Below are positions 25,876-34,560 of a stretch of 64,000 nt of DNA, one piece after another. The position numbers and the translations under genes are program-made. The notes below the pieces were generated by a model. The model made no database searches. It was not told the origin of the DNA and saw nothing but the letters and a program-made list of their open reading frames with translations. Each line of letters begins with the position of its first letter. Position 1 is the stretch's first letter. Source of the DNA: Mucilaginibacter rubeus (GTDB taxonomy: Bacteria; Bacteroidota; Bacteroidia; Sphingobacteriales; Sphingobacteriaceae); contig NZ_CP043450.1 in the NCBI RefSeq assembly GCF_003286415.2, positions 5,580,001 through 5,644,000 on the forward strand, given 5' to 3'.

Positions 25876-25924
25876 ATGTTGCGTATCGGGCTGAAAACTT
25901 AAATAAAATAAAACAGTTATAACT

Positions 25925-26200
25925 ATGTCATTAAACATTAAACCTATCGGCGATAGGGTTGTAGTGGAAGCTGCAGCAGCCGAAGAGAAAACCGCTTCAG
26001 GTATCTTCATTCCTGATACTGCTAAAGAAAAACCTCAGCGTGGAACTATCGTTGCTGTAGGACAGGGAAAAGTTGACGAGCCTTTAACCGTAAAAGTTGG
26101 TGATCAGGTTTTATATGGTAAATATGCAGGTACTGAAATTACCTATGAAGGTAAAGAGTACTTAATCATGCGCGAATCAGACATTTACGCAGTTCTTTAA
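25925..26200 (+). CDS. groS: Co-chaperonin GroES
   Basis: A 91-residue protein of standard length. The family blocks are IKPIGDRVVVEA, the mobile loop EEKTASGIFIPDTAKEKPQR, GTIVAVGQGK and VGDQVLYGKYAGTEI with the C-terminal YLIMRESDIYAVL. It caps the GroEL ring for ATP-driven protein folding in the cytoplasm. groL follows after 144 bp; that gap holds a hairpin made of 7-nt words. Codon use is strongly biased, as expected for a highly expressed gene. Confidence 0.97.
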   Translation: MSLNIKPIGDRVVVEAAAAEEKTASGIFIPDTAKEKPQRGTIVAVGQGKVDEPLTVKVGDQVLYGKYAGTEITYEGKEYLIMRESDIYAVL

Positions 26201-26202
26201 TT

Positions 26203-26338
26203 TAGACATGAGATGTTAGATATGAGATTTGAGACAAAAGTACTCTTAAATCCTTATCTCGAAAACTAAAAAAATTAAACGATTTGAATTTGAAATGGAG
26301 TTTTCTCACATCTCAAATCTCAGATCTCAAATCTTAAA
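26203..26338. repeat. Heptad-word hairpin, locus B, in the groS-groL gap
   Basis: Left arm 26203-26237 in 7-nt units: TAGACAT, GAGATGT, TAGATAT, GAGATTT, GAGACAA. Right arm 26304-26338: TCTCACA, TCTCAAA, TCTCAGA, TCTCAAA, TCTTAAA. The arms are near reverse complements. It fills the space between two co-transcribed chaperonin genes, ending 6 nt before the groL start, so a folded hairpin would cover the groL ribosome-binding region. Confidence 0.85.
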
Positions 26339-26344
26339 AACAAA

Positions 26345-27976
26345 ATGGCAAAACAAGTTAAATACAATGTTGAAGCACGCGACGCACTGAAACGCGGTGT
26401 TGATATCCTTGCTAACGCAGTAAAAGTAACCTTAGGTCCTAAAGGCCGTAACGTAATTATCGACAAAAAATTTGGCTCACCAGCTATCACTAAAGACGGT
26501 GTTACTGTAGCTAAAGAAATTGAATTAAAAGACGCCCTTGAAAACATGGGCGCTCAAATGGTTAAAGAAGTAGCTTCAAAAACTGCCGATATTGCAGGTG
26601 ATGGTACTACTACTGCTACCGTTTTAGCTCAGGCTATTGTAACTGCTGGTATTAAAAACGTTGCTGCCGGTGCAAATCCAATGGATTTAAAACGCGGTAT
26701 CGACAAAGCTGTTGCTGCAGTTGTTGAAAACCTGAAAACTCAGTCACAAACTGTTGGTGAAGACAATAACAAAATCAAACAAGTTGCTTCTATCTCTGCA
26801 AATAACGACGAGGTTATCGGTTCGTTAATTGCTGAAGCAATGGAAAAAGTTGGTAAAGATGGTGTTATCACTGTTGAAGAAGCAAAAGGTACTGAAACCG
26901 AAGTTAAAACTGTAGAAGGTATGCAGTTTGACCGTGGTTACCTTTCTCCTTACTTCGTAACCAACGCTGATAAAATGGAAGCTGAATTAGAAAATCCTTT
27001 CATCCTGATCTACGACAAGAAGATCTCTTCAATGAAAGAATTGCTTCCAATCCTTGAAAAACAAGTACAAACCGGCAAACCATTATTGATCATCGCTGAA
27101 GATCTTGACGGTGAAGCTTTAGCTACTTTGGTAGTTAACAAGATCCGTGGTTCACTGAAAGTTGCTGCTGTTAAAGCTCCGGGCTTTGGTGACCGTCGTA
27201 AAGCTATGTTAGAGGATATCGCTATCCTTACCGGTGGTACCTTGATCTCTGAAGAAAGAGGTTACAAATTAGAGAACGCTGACCTTAGCTACTTAGGTAC
27301 TGCTGAGAAAATCGTTATCGACAAAGATAATACTACTATCATCAATGGTTCAGGTTCTGCAGAAGAGATCAAAGGCCGCGTAAGCCAGATCAAATCACAG
27401 ATCGAATCAACTACTTCTGATTACGACCGCGAAAAATTACAAGAGCGTTTAGCCAAATTATCTGGCGGTGTTGCTGTACTTTACGTAGGTGCTGCTACTG
27501 AAGTTGAAATGAAAGAGAAAAAAGACCGTGTTGACGACGCTTTACACGCTACACGTGCCGCTGTTGAAGAAGGTATCGTAGCCGGTGGTGGTGTTGCTTT
27601 CATCCGTGCGGTTGCTTCTATCGCTGACTTAAAAGGTGATAACGAAGACGAAAACACTGGTATCCAGATTATCCGTCGCGCTATCGAAGAACCTCTTCGT
27701 CAGATCTGCGAAAACGCTGGTATCGAAGGTTCAATCGTTGTGCAAAAAGTTAAAGAAGGTACTGCCGACTTTGGTTACAATGCACGTAGCGACAAATACG
27801 AAAACCTTATTGCTGCCGGTGTTATCGACCCAACTAAAGTAGGTCGTGTAGCTTTAGAAAACGCAGCTTCAATCGCTTCAATGTTATTAACTACTGAAGT
27901 TGTATTGGCTGATGATCCTGAAGATGCTCCAGCTGGCGCACCTCCAATGGGTGGTGGCATGGGCGGTATGATGTAA
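26345..27976 (+). CDS. groL: Chaperonin GroEL
   Basis: A 543-residue chaperonin of standard length. It shows VTLGPKGRNVIIDKKFG, the ATP-binding DGTTTATVLAQ, VVEEGIVAGGG-like block (AVEEGIVAGGGVAFIRA) and the C-terminal GGM repeat (GGGMGGMM). It forms the double ring that folds cytosolic proteins with GroES. Codon use is strongly biased (AAC, GGT, CGT, GTT), unlike the neighbouring genes. Two hairpins follow its stop. Confidence 0.98.
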   Translation: MAKQVKYNVEARDALKRGVDILANAVKVTLGPKGRNVIIDKKFGSPAITKDGVTVAKEIELKDALENMGAQMVKEVASKTADIAGDGTTTATVLAQAIVTAGIKNVAAGANPMDLKRGIDKAVAAVVENLKTQSQTVGEDNNKIKQVASISANNDEVIGSLIAEAMEKVGKDGVITVEEAKGTETEVKTVEGMQFDRGYLSPYFVTNADKMEAELENPFILIYDKKISSMKELLPILEKQVQTGKPLLIIAEDLDGEALATLVVNKIRGSLKVAAVKAPGFGDRRKAMLEDIAILTGGTLISEERGYKLENADLSYLGTAEKIVIDKDNTTIINGSGSAEEIKGRVSQIKSQIESTTSDYDREKLQERLAKLSGGVAVLYVGAATEVEMKEKKDRVDDALHATRAAVEEGIVAGGGVAFIRAVASIADLKGDNEDENTGIQIIRRAIEEPLRQICENAGIEGSIVVQKVKEGTADFGYNARSDKYENLIAAGVIDPTKVGRVALENAASIASMLLTTEVVLADDPEDAPAGAPPMGGGMGGMM

Positions 27977-27989
27977 TATACCCTGCATT

Positions 27990-28059
27990 CCGCCAATTGG
28001 CGGAGTGTACCAAAATACATACTTTTCAAAACCCTGTCTGTTTTTGCAGACAGGGTTTT
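27990..28059 (+). terminator. Terminator region of groL
   Basis: A perfect 14-nt palindrome CCGCCAATTGGCGG (27990-28003) is followed by a strong hairpin, AAAACCCTGTCTG (28028-28040) paired with CAGACAGGGTTTT (28047-28059). The T run is part of the stem end. Confidence 0.8.
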
Positions 28060-28210
28060 GTGCTTTAAAACAGGTTGTTATAGTCATAGAAAGGTAAAGC
28101 GACAGTCATTAATCAATCATTTGATTAATTTTTGAATTTTGCGCTTCAGCAAAAGCATAAATTTGCATAACAAATCTGATACAGCCCAAATCAGGCACAG
28201 GATTTGAATA

Positions 28211-28318
28211 ATGCAGGTCATGAAACGTCTATCTCAAAAAACTAAACAAATACAAAGCACCCTGGTTGAATGGGTGTTATTCAAGGGCCCCGAGCTCTTC
28301 GTTTCCCTGTACAGTTAA
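28211..28318 (+). CDS. Possible small protein of 35 residues
   Basis: A short reading frame upstream of the mechanosensitive channel gene: ATG at 28211 (or 28220), TAA at 28316-28318. The peptide starts MQVMKRLSQKTKQIQSTLVE and continues with WVLFKGPELFVSLYS. It is basic at its N-terminus and has an aromatic, hydrophobic C-terminus. It ends 28 nt before the channel gene, beside that gene's -7 element. I do not recognise it; the rest of the gap from 27977 to 28346 holds only hairpins and promoter-like sequence. Comparison with relatives would be decisive. Confidence 0.35.
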   Translation: MQVMKRLSQKTKQIQSTLVEWVLFKGPELFVSLYS

Positions 28319-28329
28319 CAGATAATTAT

Positions 28330-28337
28330 TAACTTTG
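28330..28337 (+). promoter_or_regulatory. Bacteroidota -7 element (TAACTTTG) of the MscS gene
   Basis: A TAnnTTTG match ending 9 nt before the ATG at 28347. An in-frame TTG at 28335 lies inside the element, so the ATG is taken as the start. Confidence 0.55.
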
Positions 28338-28346
28338 CGCCCAGTT

Positions 28347-29138
28347 ATGAAACTGGACGAATTTTACACACAGTTCCACCATTGGCTCATTAACCGCGGC
28401 CCTAATTATGTAGGTGGACTAATCATATTTTTTATTGGTTTATGGTTTATTAAGTTTTTGCGTGCGAGGCTTCGTTTGCGCATGATGAAGCGCGGCATCC
28501 ATTCGTCGTTACAACCATTTTTCCTAAGCTTAACCATTACAGCATTATATGTTTTACTTATTATCTGGGTAATGAACATCATAGGGCTGGAGATGAGCAT
28601 TTTCACCACCATCATCGGTGCATTTTCGGTAGCGGCGGGTTTAGCCTTATCGGGTACCTTTCAAAACTTTGCCGGTGGTGTACTTATCCTGTTGTTAAAA
28701 CCTTTCGAACTTGAAGACAGCATTGTAGCCCAGGGACAGGATGGCCGGGTGGTATCCATACAAATGTTTTATACCGTATTGATCACTGCTGATAACAAAA
28801 CTGTCATTATTCCCAACGGAAAACTTTTTAATGAAGTTATTGTCAACGTAACCCGCGAAGGTCGCCGCCGCCTGGATTTTGAAATGCGTGTGGGTTACAG
28901 TAATGATATGGAGAAGGCAAAGGCTATCATGACCCATGTTGTAAACGCGAGTAAAGATATCCTTCATGAACCTGCCGCACGCGTAGGTGTTATCAGCCTT
29001 GACAATGATTGTGTAAGGTTTACCATCAACGTTTGGGTTGATCCGGCTAATTTCCTTAACGCCAAGATCAACCTGCAGGAGCAAATGCTTAAAGAACTTG
29101 CAGCAGGCGGTATCAATTTCCCGAAGCCAGGGTTTTAG
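28347..29138 (+). CDS. Small-conductance mechanosensitive channel (MscS family)
   Basis: A 263-residue inner-membrane channel protein that releases solutes under hypo-osmotic stress. Three membrane segments are visible (about 20-38, 55-80 and 85-115), the last being the pore helix region GAFSVAAGLALSGTFQNFAG. The cytoplasmic beta domain (FELEDSIVAQGQDGRVVSIQ) and the C-terminal alpha/beta domain (RRRLDFEMRVGYSNDMEKA) follow. The length is standard for the small MscS type. It is probably monocistronic and is convergent with the DUF58 gene across a large compound hairpin. Confidence 0.92.
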   Translation: MKLDEFYTQFHHWLINRGPNYVGGLIIFFIGLWFIKFLRARLRLRMMKRGIHSSLQPFFLSLTITALYVLLIIWVMNIIGLEMSIFTTIIGAFSVAAGLALSGTFQNFAGGVLILLLKPFELEDSIVAQGQDGRVVSIQMFYTVLITADNKTVIIPNGKLFNEVIVNVTREGRRRLDFEMRVGYSNDMEKAKAIMTHVVNASKDILHEPAARVGVISLDNDCVRFTINVWVDPANFLNAKINLQEQMLKELAAGGINFPKPGF

Positions 29139-29146
29139 GCGTCGGA

Positions 29147-29340
29147 GAATCAGGAAGTCAAGATCCAAGAAACAAGAAATAATTGCATAGAATCAGGAAG
29201 TCGAGATTCGAGAAACAAGAAAGCCCAAAAAGAAAATTCTCTTTGGGCCTTCTTGTTTATTACGGTTCTCATCTTGATTCTTGAATCTCGACTTCCTGAC
29301 TCTTTTCCTCTTGGCTCTTGAATCTTGACTTCTTGACTCT
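29147..29340. repeat. Compound heptad-word hairpin, locus C
   Basis: Two direct 33-nt copies on the left (29147-29179 and 29190-29222, both GAATCAGGAAGTC then similar) face two inverted copies on the right (near 29283-29302 and 29309-29340). The inner pair match almost perfectly (GTCGAGATTC). All are made of 7- to 8-nt words such as TCTTGAA, TCTTGAC, TCTTGGC. A GCCCAAA/TTTGGGC hairpin sits at the centre (29223-29248). It lies between convergent mscS and DUF58 genes. Confidence 0.85.
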
Positions 29341-29347
29341 ACAATTC

Positions 29348-30694
29348 TCAGAGTTTCTGCTTTGCTTTTATTTCCAGGTAGCGGTTCACCGTATTGATGG
29401 TAAGATTTTGAGGAGTTGTCAATATGGATTGAATGCCGTGGCTGGCCAGTTCTTTTACCATTAGCTTTTTATCGTAGGCAAATTTTTCGGCTATGGTTTT
29501 TATGTAGATACCTTCAACATTGCTTGCAGGTTGTTCGCTCAAGGCACGTAGTTCTGTATTCTCAAAAAACACAACCAGCAGCAAGTGAAATTTGGCTATT
29601 CGTTTTAAAAAGGGCAGCTGCCTTTGCAAGGCCGAGAGGCTTTCATAATTGGTAAAGAAAACTATCAGGCTCCGTTGCTTGATAACCCTGCGGGCTGTGA
29701 CGTAAAGCGCTTCAAGATTAGTTTCTAAAAAATCGGTTTTCTCTTTGTACAACACCTCCAGTATTTTATTCAGCTGGGTGTATTTACTATCCGAGGGTAC
29801 AACTGCGCCAATCTTTTCCGCTACGGTGATTAATCCGGCTTTGTCCTCCTTTAACAGGGCAACGTTTGATAAGACCAGGCTGGCGTTAATAGCATAATCA
29901 AGCAAACTCATCCCCTCAAATGGCATTTTCATTGCCCGCGACTTATCAATTATACAATATACATGCTGCGCTTTTTCGTCAACAAAGGAGTTCACCATCA
30001 GGTTTCCCTGGCGGGCTGTGGCTTTCCAGTTAATGGTGCGATAATCGTCGCCGGCCACATAGTTTTTTACCTGTTCAAATTCAAGACTATGGCCGATACG
30101 CCTGATTTTTTTTATGCCGATATCCGTCAGCCGGTTTGAAATGGCCATGAGCTCATATTTGCGCATCTGTAAAAAAGATGGATAAACGGCCAGTATTTCT
30201 GTCTGTTCAAAATTATACCGCCGTTCAATCAAACCCAGGGCCGATTTTACAAAAACACGGATCCAGCCAAACTCATATTCGCCGCGGCGGGTAGGCCTCA
30301 GCATATAATTGATCTGTTTACGCTCGTTGGGTTTCAAAGCAGTTTCAAACCAGACATCGCGCTTTTGAAACTGAACAGGGATCTCATCAATAATGCTCAC
30401 GTTTATATTAAAAGCATAACGATTTTCGATATAAATGCTCAACTCATTCTCATCGCTGTTGCTCAATCTTTCGGGAGTAATCCGCCTTGCGAATACCCCT
30501 TTGCTTGTTTTCAGCAGCATCAACAAATCAATCGCTAACAGGATGATCAGCACCCAGAAAAACAACTCTGGGATAACACCAAGCCATGGAAAAAAGAATT
30601 CGAGCAAAAACAGAAGCGCGCACACCCCAAGTCCGGTAAATAGCCTACCGGTTAAAAACAGGTTTTTATAAATTAAACCAAACAGTTTTTTCAC
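29348..30694 (-). CDS. DUF58 domain-containing membrane protein
   Basis: A 448-residue protein with two N-terminal membrane segments (about 13-32 and 35-60) and a VWA-like DUF58 domain. The DUF58 signature VAGDDYRTINWKATARQGNL is clear (about 213-232), followed by the MIDAS-like start VYCIIDKSRAM and downstream VIKQRSLIVFFTNYES. It partners with the MoxR ATPase encoded 9 bp upstream. Such pairs are inferred to help assemble or activate envelope complexes. It is the last gene of a six-gene operon. Confidence 0.92.
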   Translation of the reverse strand: MKKLFGLIYKNLFLTGRLFTGLGVCALLFLLEFFFPWLGVIPELFFWVLIILLAIDLLMLLKTSKGVFARRITPERLSNSDENELSIYIENRYAFNINVSIIDEIPVQFQKRDVWFETALKPNERKQINYMLRPTRRGEYEFGWIRVFVKSALGLIERRYNFEQTEILAVYPSFLQMRKYELMAISNRLTDIGIKKIRRIGHSLEFEQVKNYVAGDDYRTINWKATARQGNLMVNSFVDEKAQHVYCIIDKSRAMKMPFEGMSLLDYAINASLVLSNVALLKEDKAGLITVAEKIGAVVPSDSKYTQLNKILEVLYKEKTDFLETNLEALYVTARRVIKQRSLIVFFTNYESLSALQRQLPFLKRIAKFHLLLVVFFENTELRALSEQPASNVEGIYIKTIAEKFAYDKKLMVKELASHGIQSILTTPQNLTINTVNRYLEIKAKQKL

Positions 30695-30703
30695 AACCCT
30701 GGG

Positions 30704-31681
30704 TTAGCGTGGCACTTCAATTTTCTGAATCATCTGGGCTATAACAATATCAGGGGTTATACCCTCCATTTCCCTATCGGGGGTGAGCATAATACGGTGT
30801 CTTAACACCGGCGGTACTACGTAAATAATATCATCGGGGGTAACAAAATCTCGCCCATTGATTGCGGCCATAGCTTTAGCCGCATTAATAATAGCTAATG
30901 AAGCGCGTGGCGAGCCGCCAAGTTGCAACGATTTATTGTTGCGGGTTTCGTGAATTACTTTGGCGGTAAACTCTATCAGTTTATCCTCAACATGTAAAGC
31001 CCTCACCTGCTTCCTCAGTTCATTAATATCAACGGCCGATAATACAGGCGCTATGTGGCTCAGCTGATCGGCAGTTCTTTGCTGGTGCTGTTGGGTCACA
31101 ATAGCTATTTCCTCTTCAAGCGTTGGGTATTTCACCTCTATTTTGAACAAAAACCTGTCTAACTGCGCTTCAGGCAGGCGATAAGTACCTTCGTGCTCAA
31201 CCGGGTTCTGTGTAGCCAACACCGTAAATGGTTCTTCCATCTTGTATTGATGCCCGTCGATAGTTATCTGCCGCTCTTCCATCACCTCAAATAGTGCCGA
31301 TTGGGTTTTAGCAGGAGCACGGTTAATTTCATCTATCAGGATAATATTACCAAAAACCGGTCCGCGTTTAAATTCAAACTCAGAGGTTTTGGGGTTGAAT
31401 ATCGATGTTCCCAAAATATCTGATGGCATAAGATCGGGCGTAAACTGAACGCGCGAGTATTGGGCATCGATAGCTTTGGCGATAAGTTTTGCGGTAAGTG
31501 TTTTAGCCACTCCCGGAACACCTTCAATAAGTATATGACCATCGGCCAGAATGCCTGCGATAAGCAGGTCGATAGATTCATGCTGCCCGACTATGATAGT
31601 ACCGAGTGTAGCTTTTATCTGTTCTACCGCAGCGCTAAGCTTGCTCAGATCGGTACGTTGTTCAAAAAATTCATTTTCCAT
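30704..31681 (-). CDS. MoxR-family AAA+ ATPase
   Basis: A 325-residue ATPase with Walker A GVPGVAKT, Walker B NIILIDEINRAPAKTQSALFE split as usual, sensor 1 TQNPVEHEGTYRLPEAQLDR, and the C-terminal lid. Key residues all appear intact. MoxR ATPases act with VWA-domain proteins such as the DUF58 protein encoded next. It lies 9 bp upstream of that gene and 2 bp downstream of the DUF4350 gene. Confidence 0.95.
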   Translation of the reverse strand: MENEFFEQRTDLSKLSAAVEQIKATLGTIIVGQHESIDLLIAGILADGHILIEGVPGVAKTLTAKLIAKAIDAQYSRVQFTPDLMPSDILGTSIFNPKTSEFEFKRGPVFGNIILIDEINRAPAKTQSALFEVMEERQITIDGHQYKMEEPFTVLATQNPVEHEGTYRLPEAQLDRFLFKIEVKYPTLEEEIAIVTQQHQQRTADQLSHIAPVLSAVDINELRKQVRALHVEDKLIEFTAKVIHETRNNKSLQLGGSPRASLAIINAAKAMAAINGRDFVTPDDIIYVVPPVLRHRIMLTPDREMEGITPDIVIAQMIQKIEVPR

Positions 31682-31683
31682 AT

Positions 31684-32862
31684 TTACCTGGATCGTATAT
31701 AAAATTGTTCAATAAGGTGGTTTGCTTTAATAAGTTCCTGATCAGAGATAGGGGCCTGGCTTAAGATATAATTGATAACACCAACCATTTCGCGCGTTTC
31801 TTCGATATCCATATCGGCACGGCTGGCCAGTGTTGCCGTAAATTCCTGATCAATTTTATTGGTTTGCAGCCTGTATTTCTGCCTGATGTATTCAAGCAAA
31901 TAGGCTACCTTCTTTTGGGCTATATTACTGTTGTCGCGGCGCTCATAATAAACCTGCCCTACTACAGTCACAAAACCCAGGGTACTGTTTTCAAGCGGTG
32001 TAATAACGGGTATGATACGCTGGCGGCGTTTCATCTGGTAAAGTACATACACAATAACACTTATGAGCGAAATGAAGTAAGCCCAGCGTAATGGTTCCTT
32101 AGCAAAAAGCACCCTGAATTCCGATTCTTCACCATCGCGGCCGATGTTATAATATTCGTCCCAGATAATGGTTTTATTGTTTTTAAGGTATGATAATGCT
32201 TTGGCAGCAAACTCAGCGCCGTCGGGCTTCAAAAGGCTGTAATTGGTAAAAAGATTAGGGTCGGTACTTAAATACAAAGCCCCCTTTCCCATATTGAATT
32301 TTAAGACGGTGCTTTGATTGCGCGCATTCTGCACCAGCGAAATTGCCTTTGCTGTATCAAAAGCACTAAAATATTCTCCGCGAAGGTCTTTCTCTATAAT
32401 ATATTCTTTATGAGGATCGAGAGCGCTGTTAGTAAAATGAAGGGTATCGGGCTGTTCCCTTACCTCATAATTGATATTCGTTTCCAATTTAAATTTATTG
32501 GATAGTGTATCCCCAAAAGATGTAGATGAGATAAAAACATCGTTCCCCTGTTTAATAAAAGGGATCATCTTATCAAAATCGGGCGTTGTGATAGCCGCGT
32601 AATTGGAGATAATGATATAAGTTGCATTAGTTACCTTATGATCATGAAGCACATTATACATGGGCTCACGGTAGTTTTTCACCTTAGCACCAGGAAAAAT
32701 ATCAGGTAAGCGATCGTATAGTATTTTGCTACCTAATGGAATCTTAGCCTCTTTTAAATAAGAGGGTGTCCAATCAATAGGTTGCGGTTGCTGATATTGG
32801 GCCACCAGGTAAATCACCAATATCAATGAAGCAATAAATATGTACGCTTTAAAATCCCTCAT
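31684..32862 (-). CDS. DUF4350 domain-containing protein
   Basis: A 392-residue protein with an N-terminal membrane segment (about 6-22) and a second near residues 258-275 (WAYFISLISVIVYVLYQMKR). The periplasmic part is the DUF4350 domain (IPLGSKILYDRLPDIFPGA to about 240), and a helical cytoplasmic tail follows. The family belongs to MoxR-DUF58 clusters in Bacteroidota, with no known biochemistry. It overlaps the DUF4129 gene by 4 bp and precedes the MoxR gene by 2 bp. Confidence 0.88.
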   Translation of the reverse strand: MRDFKAYIFIASLILVIYLVAQYQQPQPIDWTPSYLKEAKIPLGSKILYDRLPDIFPGAKVKNYREPMYNVLHDHKVTNATYIIISNYAAITTPDFDKMIPFIKQGNDVFISSTSFGDTLSNKFKLETNINYEVREQPDTLHFTNSALDPHKEYIIEKDLRGEYFSAFDTAKAISLVQNARNQSTVLKFNMGKGALYLSTDPNLFTNYSLLKPDGAEFAAKALSYLKNNKTIIWDEYYNIGRDGEESEFRVLFAKEPLRWAYFISLISVIVYVLYQMKRRQRIIPVITPLENSTLGFVTVVGQVYYERRDNSNIAQKKVAYLLEYIRQKYRLQTNKIDQEFTATLASRADMDIEETREMVGVINYILSQAPISDQELIKANHLIEQFYIRSR

Positions 32863-33605
32863 CCTAAGTTTTGTTTAAACTGCTTAAAAAGGGTATCTAT
32901 TTCGGTAAACGACGTGCTATCTACCCGAAAATCGCCGTACCATATATATTCAAACTGCCTGGTAAGTATTCTGAAGAGCCGCTTTCTTTCCCCCTCGGGT
33001 AATTCATTAAGATACGCCATATTAGTTTTACCCACCTCCCAGTTAATGATCCCGGCATCATTAAGCTGCTTTAAACTATACAAGTACAACAGCCTCACTG
33101 CAAGGCGATAATTATGCCCGGCAATAGCCTTTTCAATTTTGGCATCAAAGTTTACTTCATGAATATTTTCTATTGATTCGGAATAGGTAAAAGGGATATC
33201 ACGCGCTTTGCCTCTGAAAACCGATATGGCGTTGATGCCGGTTACCTTATAAAGTATAAACAATACGAATACAACACCGATAGCTACTTCAAGGTAAAAA
33301 TAAAACCTTCGCGATCCGGCAGCTGCAAACAACTTGCGGTCAATCATTTGCCAAAACCATCTCCAGAACCGATTCCAAAGTGTTTCGCCCGGCAAATCGT
33401 CCTTGTTATATACAAATTCCTGATCCTTGAGATAGTTGCGGATTTTCTTCTCATCAAAGCTTCGCGGTGCCGACAATTGTGTGGTGTCAATCTTCAATAC
33501 AGCCGGAGGGGATTTCTTTTCCGGCATCTTTTTTCCGTTGTCATCAGCAAAACAACAGACGACTGAAAAAATAATAAACGTTAAGGCTAAAAAAAGGCGG
33601 CGCAT
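32859..33605 (-). CDS. DUF4129 domain-containing protein
   Basis: A 248-residue protein with a signal or anchor (MRRLFLALTFIIFSVVCCFA), a membrane segment (about 100-122, FYLEVAIGVVFVLFILYKVT) and a C-terminal DUF4129 helical domain (RLAVRLLYLYSLKQLNDAGI, FEYIWYGDFRVD). DUF4129 proteins belong to the MoxR cluster and sometimes to transglutaminase proteins. It ends 4 bp inside the DUF4350 gene, showing coupling. Confidence 0.88.
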   Translation of the reverse strand: MRRLFLALTFIIFSVVCCFADDNGKKMPEKKSPPAVLKIDTTQLSAPRSFDEKKIRNYLKDQEFVYNKDDLPGETLWNRFWRWFWQMIDRKLFAAAGSRRFYFYLEVAIGVVFVLFILYKVTGINAISVFRGKARDIPFTYSESIENIHEVNFDAKIEKAIAGHNYRLAVRLLYLYSLKQLNDAGIINWEVGKTNMAYLNELPEGERKRLFRILTRQFEYIWYGDFRVDSTSFTEIDTLFKQFKQNLG

Positions 33606-33606
33606 A

Positions 33607-34560
33607 TCAATACTCTTCTTTTAGCTTAGTCGCTTCACCATCATCGTCCTTATCCGAAGTTAGGGGCGTCATGATACGTTCCATCAAGCCAATGCTTTCT
33701 TTATCTTCTACATAACTATAATAAGCTACCATCAAGCCGGTAACCGGCACAATATTTACTATTTGTACAACGCTCATACAAATGCAATAAATAATCACCA
33801 CAACAGATGATACATTATATGGTAAAAACGTTAACGTTCCGCCCGAGATGATAAAGGAAGGAATAGCAAAGAGCAAATAAACGGTGTACACCAGGATAAT
33901 AATAACAAAAATCACCCCGAAGGTGCTCCACCATTTCTTTTTTATAAGCTTAAAGCATTTTCCAAATGTGCGGCCAAAGCTTGAATTTTCGCCAATCATG
34001 ATAGGGAAAAACAGGCTTAATACGGTCATAAAATAGCACATAGGCACCATTACACATATCAGGCCGGTAAAACCCGCGGCTACCGGGCTTACGAGGCTCA
34101 TAGCGGCGGCAGGTAACACACATATAATTACAGTAGGAATTGCCATCAGAAACAACAGCAACATGGAGCCGGATACCCGCCAGAAATAATATTTGAAATA
34201 ACCCCACACTTCATGCACGGTTGGCAATTCGCCCTTTTTCTGGTTATAGATAACTACGAAACTGGATACCGTTAAAGTTGATGCGATAACATTCAGGAAG
34301 CCGAATATCATTACCATAAAATATTCGATACCAAACGGGCTCCTGATGTATGAACCACTTCCGCCTAATGATTCTTTATGTGTATTAATTACCTTAAACT
34401 GAAGTAAAATAGAGAACAGTATATTTCCGGCTATAAAAAAACCACATAATATGGCATATGCTTTTAATAGTCCTTTCCAGTTTTGGATGATAAAAACTAT
34501 GGCATCATTGATAATTTCGCCAAAATCACGCGACTGCCTTAATGTAATTTTCGGGATCAT
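33607..34560 (-). CDS. Polytopic membrane protein of the MoxR cluster
   Basis: A 317-residue protein with about six hydrophobic segments (starting near 35, 90, 140, 165, 215 and 255). The N-terminus reads TLRQSRDFGEIINDAIVFII. It resembles the glycerophosphoryl-diester/DUF4013-type membrane proteins found beside SpoIIM in this cluster, but I cannot name a family. It overlaps the SpoIIM gene by 1 bp and precedes the DUF4129 gene by 1 bp. Confidence 0.75.
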   Translation of the reverse strand: MIPKITLRQSRDFGEIINDAIVFIIQNWKGLLKAYAILCGFFIAGNILFSILLQFKVINTHKESLGGSGSYIRSPFGIEYFMVMIFGFLNVIASTLTVSSFVVIYNQKKGELPTVHEVWGYFKYYFWRVSGSMLLLFLMAIPTVIICVLPAAAMSLVSPVAAGFTGLICVMVPMCYFMTVLSLFFPIMIGENSSFGRTFGKCFKLIKKKWWSTFGVIFVIIILVYTVYLLFAIPSFIISGGTLTFLPYNVSSVVVIIYCICMSVVQIVNIVPVTGLMVAYYSYVEDKESIGLMERIMTPLTSDKDDDGEATKLKEEY

